Assembly: GCA_031002005.1 (NCBI GenBank)
Contig: JARYHS010011408.1
Span: 224,233,473-224,297,472, forward strand
DNA: 64,000 bases
Direction of reading: 5' to 3'
From: Vandiemenella viatica
Lineage: Eukaryota > Arthropoda > Insecta > Orthoptera > Morabidae
Both the position numbers and the translations under genes were made by a program. Under the pieces are notes generated by a model that had not been told where the DNA came from, searched no databases, and saw nothing but the letters and a program-made list of their open reading frames with translations. Below are positions 22,940-33,348 of the stretch, one piece after another. Position 1 is the stretch's first letter. Each line of letters starts with the position of its first letter.

Positions 22940-23340
22940 GGACATACACCAGCACCATCGAGACTTAAATCCCGATCGAGGTTCTTGCGGACTTCAACGC
23001 CACTGAAAGGAGCACCAAGCAGTGTATTGCGTTGTGTGTGGGAGGCCTCAATTCGCGCCGCTGGCGCTGCTATTCTAGCAGATTCCTCGAAATATCGCCG
23101 TCGGTGACCCGGCGTCCGAATTTGGTGGCGGGTCGGACGTCATAGTGCCGGCACTTTGCTCCGGTACAGTGCGCCCAGGAAGCATGTTCCAGGCTAGGCG
23201 GGGCGTGTCGGCCGCGGCAGGATAATTATAGAGTAGCGCCGCCGCCGCTGGCTGCTCCAGCGCCTCCCGGAATAGAGCAACGCCTTCAGGCTCCGGTTAC
23301 CTCCTTGTACGGCCGCAGCCTCCTCCTCCGCCACCTGTTC
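22940..23340. promoter_or_regulatory. GC/CpG-rich block, possible promoter or UTR
   Basis: In an AT-rich neighbourhood this segment is strongly GC-rich with many CpG (for example gtcggccgcggcagg and agcgccgccgccgctgg). No exon with a clear frame was found. It could be a CpG-rich promoter or 5' UTR, or simply an unrecognised GC-rich repeat. Confidence 0.25.
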
Positions 23341-25255
23341 ACTAAAGCAATTATTTCCTGCTTTAATGGATCAGTGACAATTGATTACGTTACAAACTGA
23401 AACGCCCTAGCTCCACGGTCTGCCATTTCTTTATTTTCCTACCGGGAGTCAAAATGAAGGTTGTAGAGTAGTAATGTGACATATTAGTATTTCTTTAAAA
23501 TCGTTGTTTACTCTCCCTTTAATGGTTTGATTGTGTAAGGATTTTTGGGTGTGAGATGATTTATCCCACTTATGACACCAAAAATAAGGGGCCGTGTATG
23601 TTGACAGATTTATCTCGCATCTAATAATCAAATATTGCTCAATTGCATCCTATTATGCAGTAACTGATCTACTAATTTACCGAGTTGGGGCAGAACTGTA
23701 AGATTGCTGCCCCAATCGTCGCTAGTCCTATTTTGTATTAAAAAAAGGTGGGCTGCGCGACATAAATTTACCGCCCTTGAAACATGATTTTTCCGCACCA
23801 CTGAAGTTACCTCCCGGGGCAAGTACCCCAGTTTGTCCCCTTCCTACTCCTCTACATTCGAAACTGCTGTTATGAAAACATAACAACGTATCTTACCAGG
23901 ATAGAACCTGCTATATACATACTGAATTGACTCATTTTAGCATGGGCGGAACATTAAACATTATACCATTAAATCACTGCTTGCCTTTAGTGATTATGGC
24001 ACTTGTTTAAGAGGAGAAGCTATTATTCTGACACTAGTCCATATATTTATGAACCGAATGCCCGTAAGAGCTCTTAGATAATGCTCTAAAACACGCAACA
24101 TGGGCTAAATTACCACAGCAAATTCTAGCTACCTTCTAAACAGAAGATGAGATGACAATGAAAAACTTATGCTGGATTCTTTAAACTCGAGTGTTATCCG
24201 GTTTAATACGAATAACAAGGTTAATTGCAAATAACTTGACTATGCATGTCGTTCAACAAACATCAACATTACTGTGGATTTAGAAAATCGCACGGTACTT
24301 GAGGTGACCCAAGATTTATACCAAACGCTTTAATACGAGACTGATTTCTTTCCATAACATTTAACTGGAGAATAGAGAATGTTTTTAACATGTGGCAAGC
24401 TTACTCCCACACTTAACACATTGCAAACTATTGAACTCTTAGCACTTTCAAGTAGTGAATATGAATGAACGAGGAACGAGTCTAACAAGGCAAACTATAC
24501 AACAATCATAATTGTCTTACTTCTGATGTTCTGTGTGTACTACATCACCGCGCTTGTCTGATGACGTCTGACAGCATACCAAAGAAATGAGAAAATGTTA
24601 TATACAAATTCATAAAATATTAAATCTATTTGCTTATTGTAAAACCAGGACGTAATATCTGTTTAATGTACCTTATTTATCGGATTTTTTAAAAAATAGC
24701 TTTTTGCATAAAATAATTTATGATTTTAAACTGTTTAGTGACGTAATAATTTGATATACTTCCATGTTTATTTCGATCAATTCTGATGAACGTTAGTTGT
24801 TAAAATCATTTCTTTCTTTTTCCATGAGGGCGTGGTGAACGTAATATTTTAATTTAAAAGATCTTTCTTTCCAGAATAACCTTCTGTCAATGGTAAAATT
24901 AATATTCAAAGCAATCAATTCTATGATTTTTAAATATTTTAACTATAGTAACAGAATGAAGTAAAAGGGTTATTACAAAATGGTGTCCAATGCTGGAGCT
25001 ATGATGAAACAATTTTTTCAAAAAAAAAAAAATCCTGTTTATTGCTTTGTAAAACAACTTTTTCTTTTCTCTTTAATGGTACTTTGTCCCATTGGAATAG
25101 TTTTATTTTTTAAAAAAGATCAGATTTATTTCTTAAGGATTATTATTAATTTTAATTGTTATTATTACTTTAATTGCGATAAAGCACACGCTCGGGTGGC
25201 AAGTTCCTTAGTCTTCAAATTACTCCTTTTTATTTTATTTTTTAATTAACTTATA
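23341..25255. other. AT-rich non-coding stretch
   Basis: No gene recognised. A short palindrome (ggggcag and ctgcccc) occurs near 23685-23711. Confidence 0.4.
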
Positions 25256-25282
25256 TTATTTATGTGTTAAATTCCTCCCCAT

Positions 25283-25945
25283 CTACTTTTGCAATTTAAA
25301 AATTTTAATTTTAAATTCCTTCGCCGTTTTTGGTAATTTATTAATCACTTCACTTGATAATTTGTTCCAATCCCTAACACCCCCACATACAAAAGAAAAT
25401 TTTTCTACTCCCTTATGCATGAAATCGAGTGCCAGTTTGTGGTCATGGTTATCTTTCCTCTTCCAAGCATTATTCCTAATTGTTCGACCAATATCCCTCC
25501 AAGCCCTATCACCAACATATGCCCTTTACATTCCCAGCACTATCTTCATCATCCCCCTGTCCTCCAATGACACCCAATCCAGATCCTTTATCTTCTTCGC
25601 ACGCCCTCCATCACCTGTATTTGATACCCAAAATGTGTACCCCAAACTACACCACCCTATTCAACCAATGGTCTGACCAAAGTTGTTATCCAATTCCCTT
25701 ACTTCTCTGATGAATCCTCTCATCACCCTCTCCAGTAAATGTAGGATTTTGTAACCTTTTCCTACCACCTGCCCAATGCGCTCCGCCCAGTTATGCTTGT
25801 TATCAAACGTTATGCCATTTACACTTCAAGCCTTCGACAAGCAATTCTGATCCCACGCTTTAATCATAAACAATCTTTAGTTTTTTTATCTGTGTACCTA
25901 ATAAGCTGACTCTTCTTGGCATTTATCTTTATTCCACGCTGGGAA
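25283..25945 (-). pseudogene. Non-LTR RT C-terminal fragment (decayed)
   Basis: Read on the minus strand, the pieces in order are IKINAKKSQLIRYT, VNGITFDNKHNWAERIGQVV, GDRAWRDIGRTIRNNAW and FSFVCGGVRDWNKLSSEVIN, ending at a stop (25283-25285). This is the characteristic end of CR1-type LINE reverse transcriptases in arthropods (thumb, then FSFxNRxVxDWNxLPxEV). The frame changes and stops between pieces make it inactive. Only the last 200 or so codons survive. Confidence 0.7.
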
Positions 25946-28005
25946 TAACGAAACCTTTTATGTGTAACTTACGGAGTGCCTTTTTTAAATTATTTTTTAG
26001 TTAAAACAGAATACCCATACCCTTAAAGCCATTAGCCAAGAAATGATTTAATACGATTGTTTCACATACGACACATACGTTATCAATGAGCGTGAGAGAT
26101 CGATGGAGAGTAATGCGTGCACTGCAGAATTTTGTGCTGAAAATCATAACAAACAACTAAAGGAATTCTGCTTTGAGAGTTAGCTTGCGTCTAAACCTTT
26201 TTCCGCGAAAACCGTGTACCAGTAATAACCAGCAGTCATAAATGCCGCCTTAATGACATCTCGCTGGGAGATGGATCTACACAAGAGCCGCCTCTCAAAG
26301 AAGTCCTTGTTCTCGAAAGCTAAAATTGTTCCTGGGAACGTGGGTGTTATGCGAGTTCTTGGAATTTGAAATCTTTGCTGTGCCTGTGTTTACTGTGCGA
26401 AATTGTTCACAAAACAATACACCCATCAGGTTCTATGAAACTGCAGACGCTCTTTAGGCGCTTTCACCTTACTGAAACACAGTTTCTTTTGTGGCTTGTC
26501 TCTTTTTATTTGTTTCAACTGTCAGGTTATAGCTTCAGCAACGGAATATACAACCGGTAACTAGTTTTATCTTATGATCCGTCGATATCGTGGTCATTAG
26601 AGCAGAGTATTTTGTTGGTCTAGTTGGCAATAGCTGATTTCGAGGCACAGAAAATTGGTTAAAATTTTTACGCGTCGTGATTTCTCCATGAAATATGATT
26701 TTTTTTTTTAATTTATCTGTAGGGTGTGTTTTTCTCAAAGAAATGTAATTTTATAATCCTTTGTCATATTACTTGAAGTATTGCAACCCAAGTATTGTAA
26801 CCCTAAGGGACTTTTTGGCCTTAATATAATTGAAGTTGTTTACTAGAATCATCAAACTTTTACTTTGAAATTTCACATTTTTCGCTCCAGTCCTTTGGTT
26901 TAAAAAATCTTGATACTTGTGCATTGTTGTGGGATTACGAAGTTCTGTTACTATGTTTTCCGCTTTATACATCGCTTTGTGAAAAGGCTCTAAATGTTTT
27001 TGAATTTTGCTGCAAACATTTTGTCATAATTAGAAATTAAAATGGTTACACAGCGTTGAATACTACTAAATTCGTACTCATTTAATCGTATGAAGCTCAC
27101 AAAAACCCATGAGGCTTCTGAATATTTCTTTAGTTGGTCAGTTCAATAACGTTTGGTTATAACCGTATTTACTTTGTAAAAATCTAATACTGTCAAGATT
27201 CAGTTCAAAGGGTGGAGGTGAAGCGTATTTTATTTTTTAAGAAAGGTCAGTGCAAAAGATGTTAGCATCATCCAGTCAGCGGAGATGAAATTTATATTTA
27301 GAAGTAGAGGGTTCAATTGATAACACAGTATAAGGATTGAAGACTTCGGAAATAAGCTTACACCATTTTTTGCAATTGACACAAGCAACATTAGCAAAAA
27401 TGAAACGGTTACCTTTGGATGACAATGGAGGAACATATCCAAGGAAACGACTGCGACACGAGAGGGATTTTTTTTTTTTTTTTTTTTTAGGTCATTCAGC
27501 TACAACTTTATGATTAATTTGCGTGAAGATACATTACATCCAATTTTCTTTGTAAAACCCACAGTGTAAAATCGTTGCCGCAAAAACACTTGAAACTTTC
27601 TTTGCGATATGAGCCAACGCCAGCACATTAAGGCTGGTGTGTGCGCTTTTTGTTGTTGGAGATTCGCTCATTAATCTTCTCTCCACTTTGCGGAGACGGT
27701 TTGTAGTTAAGAGGACAACAACGCGCGTAAAACGCTGGCCTGTTGACCTTTGGGCTACTTTGCTGAGACTCTTGTCACTCACCTAATTCTACTTAGCAGC
27801 CAAATGAGGCTGGAAGTTCTCACGTTGCAAGAAACTTATTTTCTGCGAAAGTAGGATTTTTTTTATTTTTCATATATAGGTAACAGCTCTTGAGGAATAC
27901 ATGTCATACTGCCATTGTCAATTTCTCTTCATGTTCTTAATCTTCAAATTACGATGTCCCTTTTTAAGTTTATACTTTTCCCATATATCGCTTTATAAAA
28001 TGTTT
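25946..28005. other. Non-coding stretch
   Basis: A T21 tract at 27468-27488; several short frames without family resemblance. Nothing else recognised. Confidence 0.4.
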
Positions 28006-28392
28006 GGGAACGTTCATAAATTACGTAGCTATATTTTGGCCTCCTGTGAATCCCCCCTTTCCCCCATGCAGCTCGATGTGGCATTTGCCCCTTTCACTTC
28101 CTCCGACGTGGCATGTAGCTATTTTCCCTTTCGATTTCAGTAGATATTTTGTACTGTTTTCTCTTGTTAGACTTTCGTAAATTATATACGGAGATAATTA
28201 AATGACGGAAATAAATATTATGTAAAGAATGTTCGTGTGTTTTGTATCTTATTTTAAATTTGAGAAATAATATGAATGAAAAACTATGTGGTTTGGCTTG
28301 GAACCCCCCTCCCCCCCCAAGTAGCCTAGCGTAGCTTTCTAGCCAACCCCTCTCCCCCCCTCGACCGAGCCACGTGGTTTATGGACGCTCCC
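28006..28392. mobile_element. TIR element of the C-tract family (27-28 kb copy)
   Basis: Left terminus gggaacgttcataaattacg and right terminus cacgtggtttatggacgctc are inverted counterparts. C runs lie just inside both ends. The interior (ttttgtactgttttctcttg, tacggagataatta) is shared with 38464-38560. No coding capacity. Confidence 0.65.
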
Positions 28393-28467
28393 TTCTCGAA
28401 ATAGAACAAGGTACTGGAATGAGCGTACAGATTTTCCCAACGCATTGCTGTAATGTAATCATTACGA

Positions 28468-28654
28468 GTGTCCGGGCGGATGGTGTGAAAACATAACGTT
28501 TCCACAGGAGACCCTGCTATCTTCATCAGGTGTCGCGTGGCTTTCTACCGTTGTAAGCCTGCTGATTCAGTAATAAGCAACGCAACATCTGACGAAGACA
28601 GAAGAGCCACCTGTCGAAAACTTTGTGTTTTCACGACACTATCCGGCTGGACAC
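28468..28654. repeat. Inverted repeat of a hairpin-bearing element
   Basis: Arms 28468-28537 and 28582-28654 align in opposite orientation over about 70 bases: gtgtccgggcggatggtgtg faces its counterpart ending gccggctggacac-like at 28640-28654. Each arm also carries an internal stem-loop bounded by ctgatgaag/ctgacgaag and gaaa. The spacer is 44 bp. Confidence 0.6.
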
Positions 28655-28839
28655 CCAAGAAGATTACATTGAAGACACTGGAATACTAATTGCGCATTTT
28701 AGGTTTACGCCCCACCTTCGCCAGTTTCAGCTATCAAGCTGGTCGGTAGGGGGTTCTTGTCCTGAGATATTTTCTCCCTCGATCTCCTTTTGATTTGGCA
28801 TCTCTAGTCTTTTGGTTGGTCTTCTTGTTGGCATGTTAT

Positions 28840-29150
28840 TGATTATTATTCTTTTCGCTCTGTCAGTACTAGTGGTCTGTTGTGTTTGTCAGCGGCAATT
28901 TCATATTCGCCGAGACAAATGACTAGTGGATTGGCAGAGCGATGTGCTGCACTGTAGCATTAATAGGCATGTTGCCGGAATCTTTCAATGAGCCTCGTGG
29001 ACTGCGTCAGTGGAGAAACGGTCGGGCACGCTTCAGTGTTCTGCTCTGCAGCACTTGCAACTTTCTCAGGTAGCAGTTAGCAGCGTACCCCCAGACAGGA
29101 AGAGTGTACTCAATTACCGGCCTAATCAAGGAGCAGCAAATGGCAACTCC
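28840..29150 (-). pseudogene. Jockey-like LINE RT C-terminal fragment
   Basis: The minus strand encodes HLGVAICCSLIRPVIEYTLP then VWGYAANCYLRKLQVLQS, the post-catalytic segment typical of Jockey-group reverse transcriptases (IRPxxxYxxPVWGYA...LQxxQ). A stop follows after RARPFLH and the remainder (VQHIALP) is frameless. Both the rest of the RT and the 3' end are missing, so it is a dead fragment that happens to lie next to the Gypsy insertion site. Confidence 0.7.
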
Positions 29151-29298
29151 TAGATGTGGTGCCAATCAACTTTCCCGGTTAAGTATAGGGTAAAGATCAT
29201 GGAGCCGAGCGCTCACCCTAGTTTGCGTCCCACGTCCCATACAGTCCCCCCCTCCCCCCCTGCCTGCGAGTCTGTAAACACTGGAAATGGAATAATAT

Positions 29299-29662
29299 TG
29301 TCGCGTTGGAACCGGGACAGGTGTGAATTCGAAGGTTACTTGTCAATGAACACAGCACTTAAACTGAGAACAGGTTTATTGAGAACTCAAACATACACGC
29401 AGCACTGACTGCCTCTTGGGCAGAATGCTCTTCTATTTATACACAGATAGAACGTACTAGAGATTACAAGAGTAGTTAACAAATGAAATGTGTAGAAGTT
29501 ACAAGTGACCTTAGGAAACATGTAGAATCTTCTGGAAATAATAAACAGAATTAAATAATTTTTGTCAGTGGGCGGGATTGAACCGGCGACCTTCGGTACC
29601 GCAATTCGTGACGCTACCCGCTGCGCCATGCTGGCAGACGGTACACTGGCGTTCATGCGGCA
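29299..29662 (-). repeat. 3' LTR
   Basis: Plus-strand ends tgtcgcgttgg and gcgttcatgcggca. On the element's strand it begins TGCCGC and ends CGACA, giving TG...CA termini. It contains a tRNA-like segment, TATA box and AATAAA, annotated separately. Confidence 0.95.
29375..29380 (-). terminator. AATAAA polyadenylation signal in the 3' LTR
   Basis: AATAAA on the element strand, about 35 bases downstream of the probable transcript start within the same LTR, so R would be short. The 5' LTR equivalent is 34757-34762. Confidence 0.65.
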
Positions 29663-29676
29663 TTGCTCCCTCTCCT
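29663..29676 (-). other. Polypurine tract
   Basis: AGGAGAGGGAGCAA on the element strand directly before the 3' LTR; the usual start site of plus-strand DNA synthesis. Confidence 0.7.
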
Positions 29677-29697
29677 GAGGAAAACAGCGTCCCGCTG

Positions 29698-32600
29698 TTA
29701 GATTTCTTTTGGGGCACGCTGAAGTGTCCTGGATCTTGATCTTGTCGTGGGTCCTCTGTATGGCAGTTCTGGAGGGCCCCTCCTGTTTGTACTATTATCT
29801 TCCTGTCCGACTTCCTCAGTATCCAAACCGTCCTCAGAGTCCTTGAACAAGAAGCTGGTTGTGCCTAGCTGCTCGTCAGGATTGTAGTAAGGCTTCATGC
29901 GGAGGACGTGAACAATGTCCCTTCGCTTTCGTCGTTTCGAAGACGGCTCATAATCCTCGACTTCGTATGTGACGTCTGACCGGCGGCGTATGACACGATA
30001 CGGACCAAAGTACCGCTTCAGTAACTTTTCTGATAGCCCAACCTTCCGGACAGGGGTAAAAATCCATACGAGATCTCCTGGGTTGTACGCAACAGGTCGG
30101 TGCTTGCCGTCATACCGCTGACGGTCCCTCTCCTGGGTGGCCAGTGTTCGTATGCGAGCCAGCTGTCTTGCTTCTTCGACCCTGGTAATGAGCTGTTTTA
30201 TATAGTCATCCTGAGTGTCGTCCGGCTGGAATGGGAACAGCGTATCCATTGTGGTCTCAGCTTCACGGCCATGGAGCAGAAAAAACGGAGTGAAGCCTGT
30301 CGTATCTTGCCTTGCTGTATTATAAGCAAATGTGACCACTGGCAGTATTGTATCCCAATCCTTCTGCTCAACATCCACATACATCGACAGCATATCGGCT
30401 AATGTCTTGTTGAAGCGTTCTGTGAGACCGTTTGTCTGAGGGTGGTATGCAGTTGTCATCCTGTGGACAACGTCGCATCTTGACATGACCTCTGATACTA
30501 GTCTTGACTGGAATACCTTTCCACGATCGGATATCATCACACGTGGTGCTCCATGCTTCAAAATAATGTCTTCTACTAGAAATTTTGCAACCTCTGGAGC
30601 TTCTGCAGTCGGCACAGGTTTGGTGACAGCGTAGCGCGTGAGGTAGTCGGTGCAGACTATTATCCATCGGTTACCGGTTGTCGACTTCGGGAACCTCCCC
30701 AAAAGGTCGATCCCAATTCGGTGGAATGGAACTGCTGCAGGTGGAATTGGTACTAGATGACCTGGAGGTAATTGCGGCACATGTTTCCGTCGCTGGCACT
30801 CTTTACAGTGACTCACATAATGCTTGACAGATCGGTAGAGACCCTTCCAGTAATACCTGCGTCTGATTCGGTCCAGGGTCTTCACAAATCCCAGATGACC
30901 GGATATTGGAGCGTCGTGGAAATACTTGAGAATAGCTGGCTGGAGATGAGCTGGAACGACCAGAAGCCACTTGGGGCCTAGTGGATCGTAGTTGTTCTTA
31001 TACAATGTCCCATCTATCAATTGAAACCCTCCTTTGGCCGGTTCTCCTTTCTCCAAGGCGTCTATGGTTCTTAATAACTCTGAATCTTCCCTCTGTTCAG
31101 CTGCAACGTCACCTAATTCAGCGAGGGCTGAAATTCCATTCATGCTGTTGTGTTCTATTAAAGGATTCCTTGAAAGGCTGTCGGCATCCTTGTGTTTGCG
31201 TCCGTTTTTGAATACCACCGTGACGTCGTACTCTTGAAGTCTAAGTGCCCATCTTGCTAGTCGACCTGATGGATCCTTCAAGCTGGTTAGCCAACATAAA
31301 GAATGGTGGTCTGTTACGACGGTGAAAGGTTTGCCGAATAAATACGGACGAAACTTGTTGATAGCCCAGACAACTGCGAGGCATTCTTTCTCGGTTGTAG
31401 AGTAGTTTATCTCGGGCTTAGAGAATACTCTTGATGCATAGGCTATCACCTTCTCAGCACCTTCCTGAATTTGCACAAGCACTGCACCGATCCCATAACC
31501 GCTGGCGTCAGTGTGAAGTTCAGTTTCTGCATTCTCGTCGTATAAGGCTAGAACTGGTGCGGAAGTTAGAGCCTCCTTAAGTGCCTGGAAAGATCTTTCT
31601 TTAGTTTCATCCCAGTAAAACTTGGCGTCTCCCTGCAAAAGTTCTTGCAGTGGACGTGCCATGTTACAGAATCCTTTTATGAAACGCCGGAAGTATGAGC
31701 ACAGCCCAAGAAAGCTTCTCACATCACGAATGTGCTGAGGAGTTGGAAATTCCATGACTGCCCTTACTTTATCTGGATCAGCGCGGACGCCATCTCCGTT
31801 GACCAGGTGCCCCAGGATTTTTATCTCTCTGGCGACGAAGAGGCACTTCTTCGGATTGAGGCGGAGTCCTGCAGTCTGAACACACTTCAGCACCGTTGAC
31901 AGGCGACTCAGATGTTCTTCAAATGTTTTCGAGAAAACAACAATGTCATCTAAATAACAAAGACACGTCGTCCACTTAAGGTGTCGAAGTAAGTTGTCCA
32001 TCATGCGTTCGAATGTGGCCGGAGCGTTGCATAATCCGAATGGCATTACTTTGAATTCATAGAGGCCATCAGGTGTAATAAAAGCCGTCTTTTCTCTGTC
32101 AGCTTCGTCAACCTCGATTTGCCAGTAGCCTGTCTGCATGTCCATGGTTGAGAAGTATGTAGCTCCTTTCAAGCAGTCTAAGGCGTCGTCGATGCGCGGC
32201 AGTGGGTAGACATCTTTCTTTGTGATTTTGTTCAGCCGCCGATAGTCGACACAGAATCGCCACGTACCATCCTTCTTCTTTACGAGGACCACCGGAGATG
32301 ACCAAGGACTCTCCGAAGGTTGAATAATGTCATTATGCAACATCTTCTCCACTTCCTCTCGAATTATTCGCCTTTCGACTGGTGACAATCGGTACGAGCG
32401 CTGGCTAATGGGCGGATGATCCCCAGTATTGATACGATGCTTTATCGTGGGCCGTTTCGTCTGACCTTTTTTTTGCTGGGGTGTGAATACACCAGAGAAT
32501 TGGCGTAGTATAGCTAACACCCGGTGGTGTTGTTCCTTGGTCAGGCCGGACCCTATTGGCAGTTCCATAGTTGTTTCCTCCAGCGTGTTGTCGGTACTAG

Positions 32601-33348
32601 TAACAGAGCATGGATCTTCGTTAATGACGTTGAGCTCGCCCTCCTGGACTGGTTCAGCTGTCCCTATGCACATTCCCTTGGGGATAATTTGTGACTGCTC
32701 GTGACAGTTGGTGATCCAAATGTCTCCTCGACCACCGATAATGCTTATGATAGCCGCTGGTATGTAGATTTCTTTCGTGAGCCTAATAAACTTTCTACTA
32801 TCGACAAGCACTTCAAGGTTGCGGTCGTCCGTGTTTTTGACTGGGACTCTTCTCATTGCGAACGGCGGGATTGTCACGTTGTCAACGGCGAATAACTTCC
32901 CAGAAGATTCTGTGTTACGTGTACCCGTCGCAACGACTTCTTCAATTTGCAGCTCAGACGTTCCACAGTCAATGACAGCTTGGGATGCCTTAAGGAAGTC
33001 CCATCCAAGGATGACATTATGACTACATTCTGTTAAAATGACAAATTCAACTGGCTGGGTCCTGTTGTTGATGGTTATTCTCGCGACACAAGCTCCAGCT
33101 GGCTGGACGTACTTTCCATTTGCGACCTTTAGCACAGTTGCCCCCGTATCACGGAACATTGTCTTCTTTAGTGTGCGACGATAATTGTCCGACAATACGG
33201 AGAAAGAAGCTCCTGAATCAACCAGCGCCCGGACAGGTTGGCCGTCGATTATAACGTTGATGAGATTTCCCGACATCTTAGTGACTGTCATCCATGGAGG
33301 ATTTTCATCTGCGGCGGCCTCACCTCCGTAGATGGTCGCCTTGCTTAG
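29698..33348 (-). CDS. pol: Gypsy Pol polyprotein (PR-RT-RNaseH-IN)
   Basis: The frame is -1 to gag and open from 33366, overlapping gag by 22 bases, so production by -1 frameshifting is likely; the first in-frame ATG (33291) would give 1197 residues, numbered here. Domains: protease (DSG 25-27, ILGWDFL 94-100), RT (WSSPVVLVKKKDGTWRFCVD from 330, YLDD at 446-449), RNase H (TDASGYG 594-600), and integrase with H792/H799/C829/C832 zinc finger, catalytic D862, D922 and E958 (35 residues between the last two) and a GPY module at 1096-1098. There is no chromodomain. All catalytic residues seen are intact and no stop interrupts it. SDRGK replaces the common SDRGT motif, a minor variation. Confidence 0.95.
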   Translation of the reverse strand, partial: LSKATIYGGEAAADENPPWMTVTKMSGNLINVIIDGQPVRALVDSGASFSVLSDNYRRTLKKTMFRDTGATVLKVANGKYVQPAGACVARITINNRTQPVEFVILTECSHNVILGWDFLKASQAVIDCGTSELQIEEVVATGTRNTESSGKLFAVDNVTIPPFAMRRVPVKNTDDRNLEVLVDSRKFIRLTKEIYIPAAIISIIGGRGDIWITNCHEQSQIIPKGMCIGTAEPVQEGELNVINEDPCSVTSTDNTLEETTMELPIGSGLTKEQHHRVLAILRQFSGVFTPQQKKGQTKRPTIKHRINTGDHPPISQRSYRLSPVERRIIREEVEKMLHNDIIQPSESPWSSPVVLVKKKDGTWRFCVDYRRLNKITKKDVYPLPRIDDALDCLKGATYFSTMDMQTGYWQIEVDEADREKTAFITPDGLYEFKVMPFGLCNAPATFERMMDNLLRHLKWTTCLCYLDDIVVFSKTFEEHLSRLSTVLKCVQTAGLRLNPKKCLFVAREIKILGHLVNGDGVRADPDKVRAVMEFPTPQHIRDVRSFLGLCSYFRRFIKGFCNMARPLQELLQGDAKFYWDETKERSFQALKEALTSAPVLALYDENAETELHTDASGYGIGAVLVQIQEGAEKVIAYASRVFSKPEINYSTTEKECLAVVWAINKFRPYLFGKPFTVVTDHHSLCWLTSLKDPSGRLARWALRLQEYDVTVVFKNGRKHKDADSLSRNPLIEHNSMNGISALAELGDVAAEQREDSELLRTIDALEKGEPAKGGFQLIDGTLYKNNYDPLGPKWLLVVPAHLQPAILKYFHDAPISGHLGFVKTLDRIRRRYYWKGLYRSVKHYVSHCKECQRRKHVPQLPPGHLVPIPPAAVPFHRIGIDLLGRFPKSTTGNRWIIVCTDYLTRYAVTKPVPTAEAPEVAKFLVEDIILKHGAPRVMISDRGKVFQSRLVSEVMSRCDVVHRMTTAYHPQTNGLTERFNKTLADMLSMYVDVEQKDWDTILPVVTFAYNTARQDTTGFTPFFLLHGREAETTMDTLFPFQPDDTQDDYIKQLITRVEEARQLARIRTLATQERDRQRYDGKHRPVAYNPGDLVWIFTPVRKVGLSEKLLKRYFGPYRVIRRRSDVTYEVEDYEPSSKRRKRRDIVHVLRMKPYYNPDEQLGTTSFLFKDSEDGLDTEEVGQEDNSTNRRGPPELPYRGPTTRSRSRTLQRAPKEI

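Noticed and set aside
22940..23340. Coding exon in the GC-rich block
   Set aside because: The open frames are short and compositionally GC-driven; kept only as a low-confidence regulatory region.
29387..29656. 89-codon minus frame in the LTR (again at 34769-35080)
   Set aside because: It spans U3 including the tRNA-like part and TATA box; it is non-coding LTR sequence.
29663..29697. Search for an env gene between pol and the 3' LTR
   Set aside because: Only 35 bases separate the pol stop from the LTR, so no third gene fits; the element is not an errantivirus with env.
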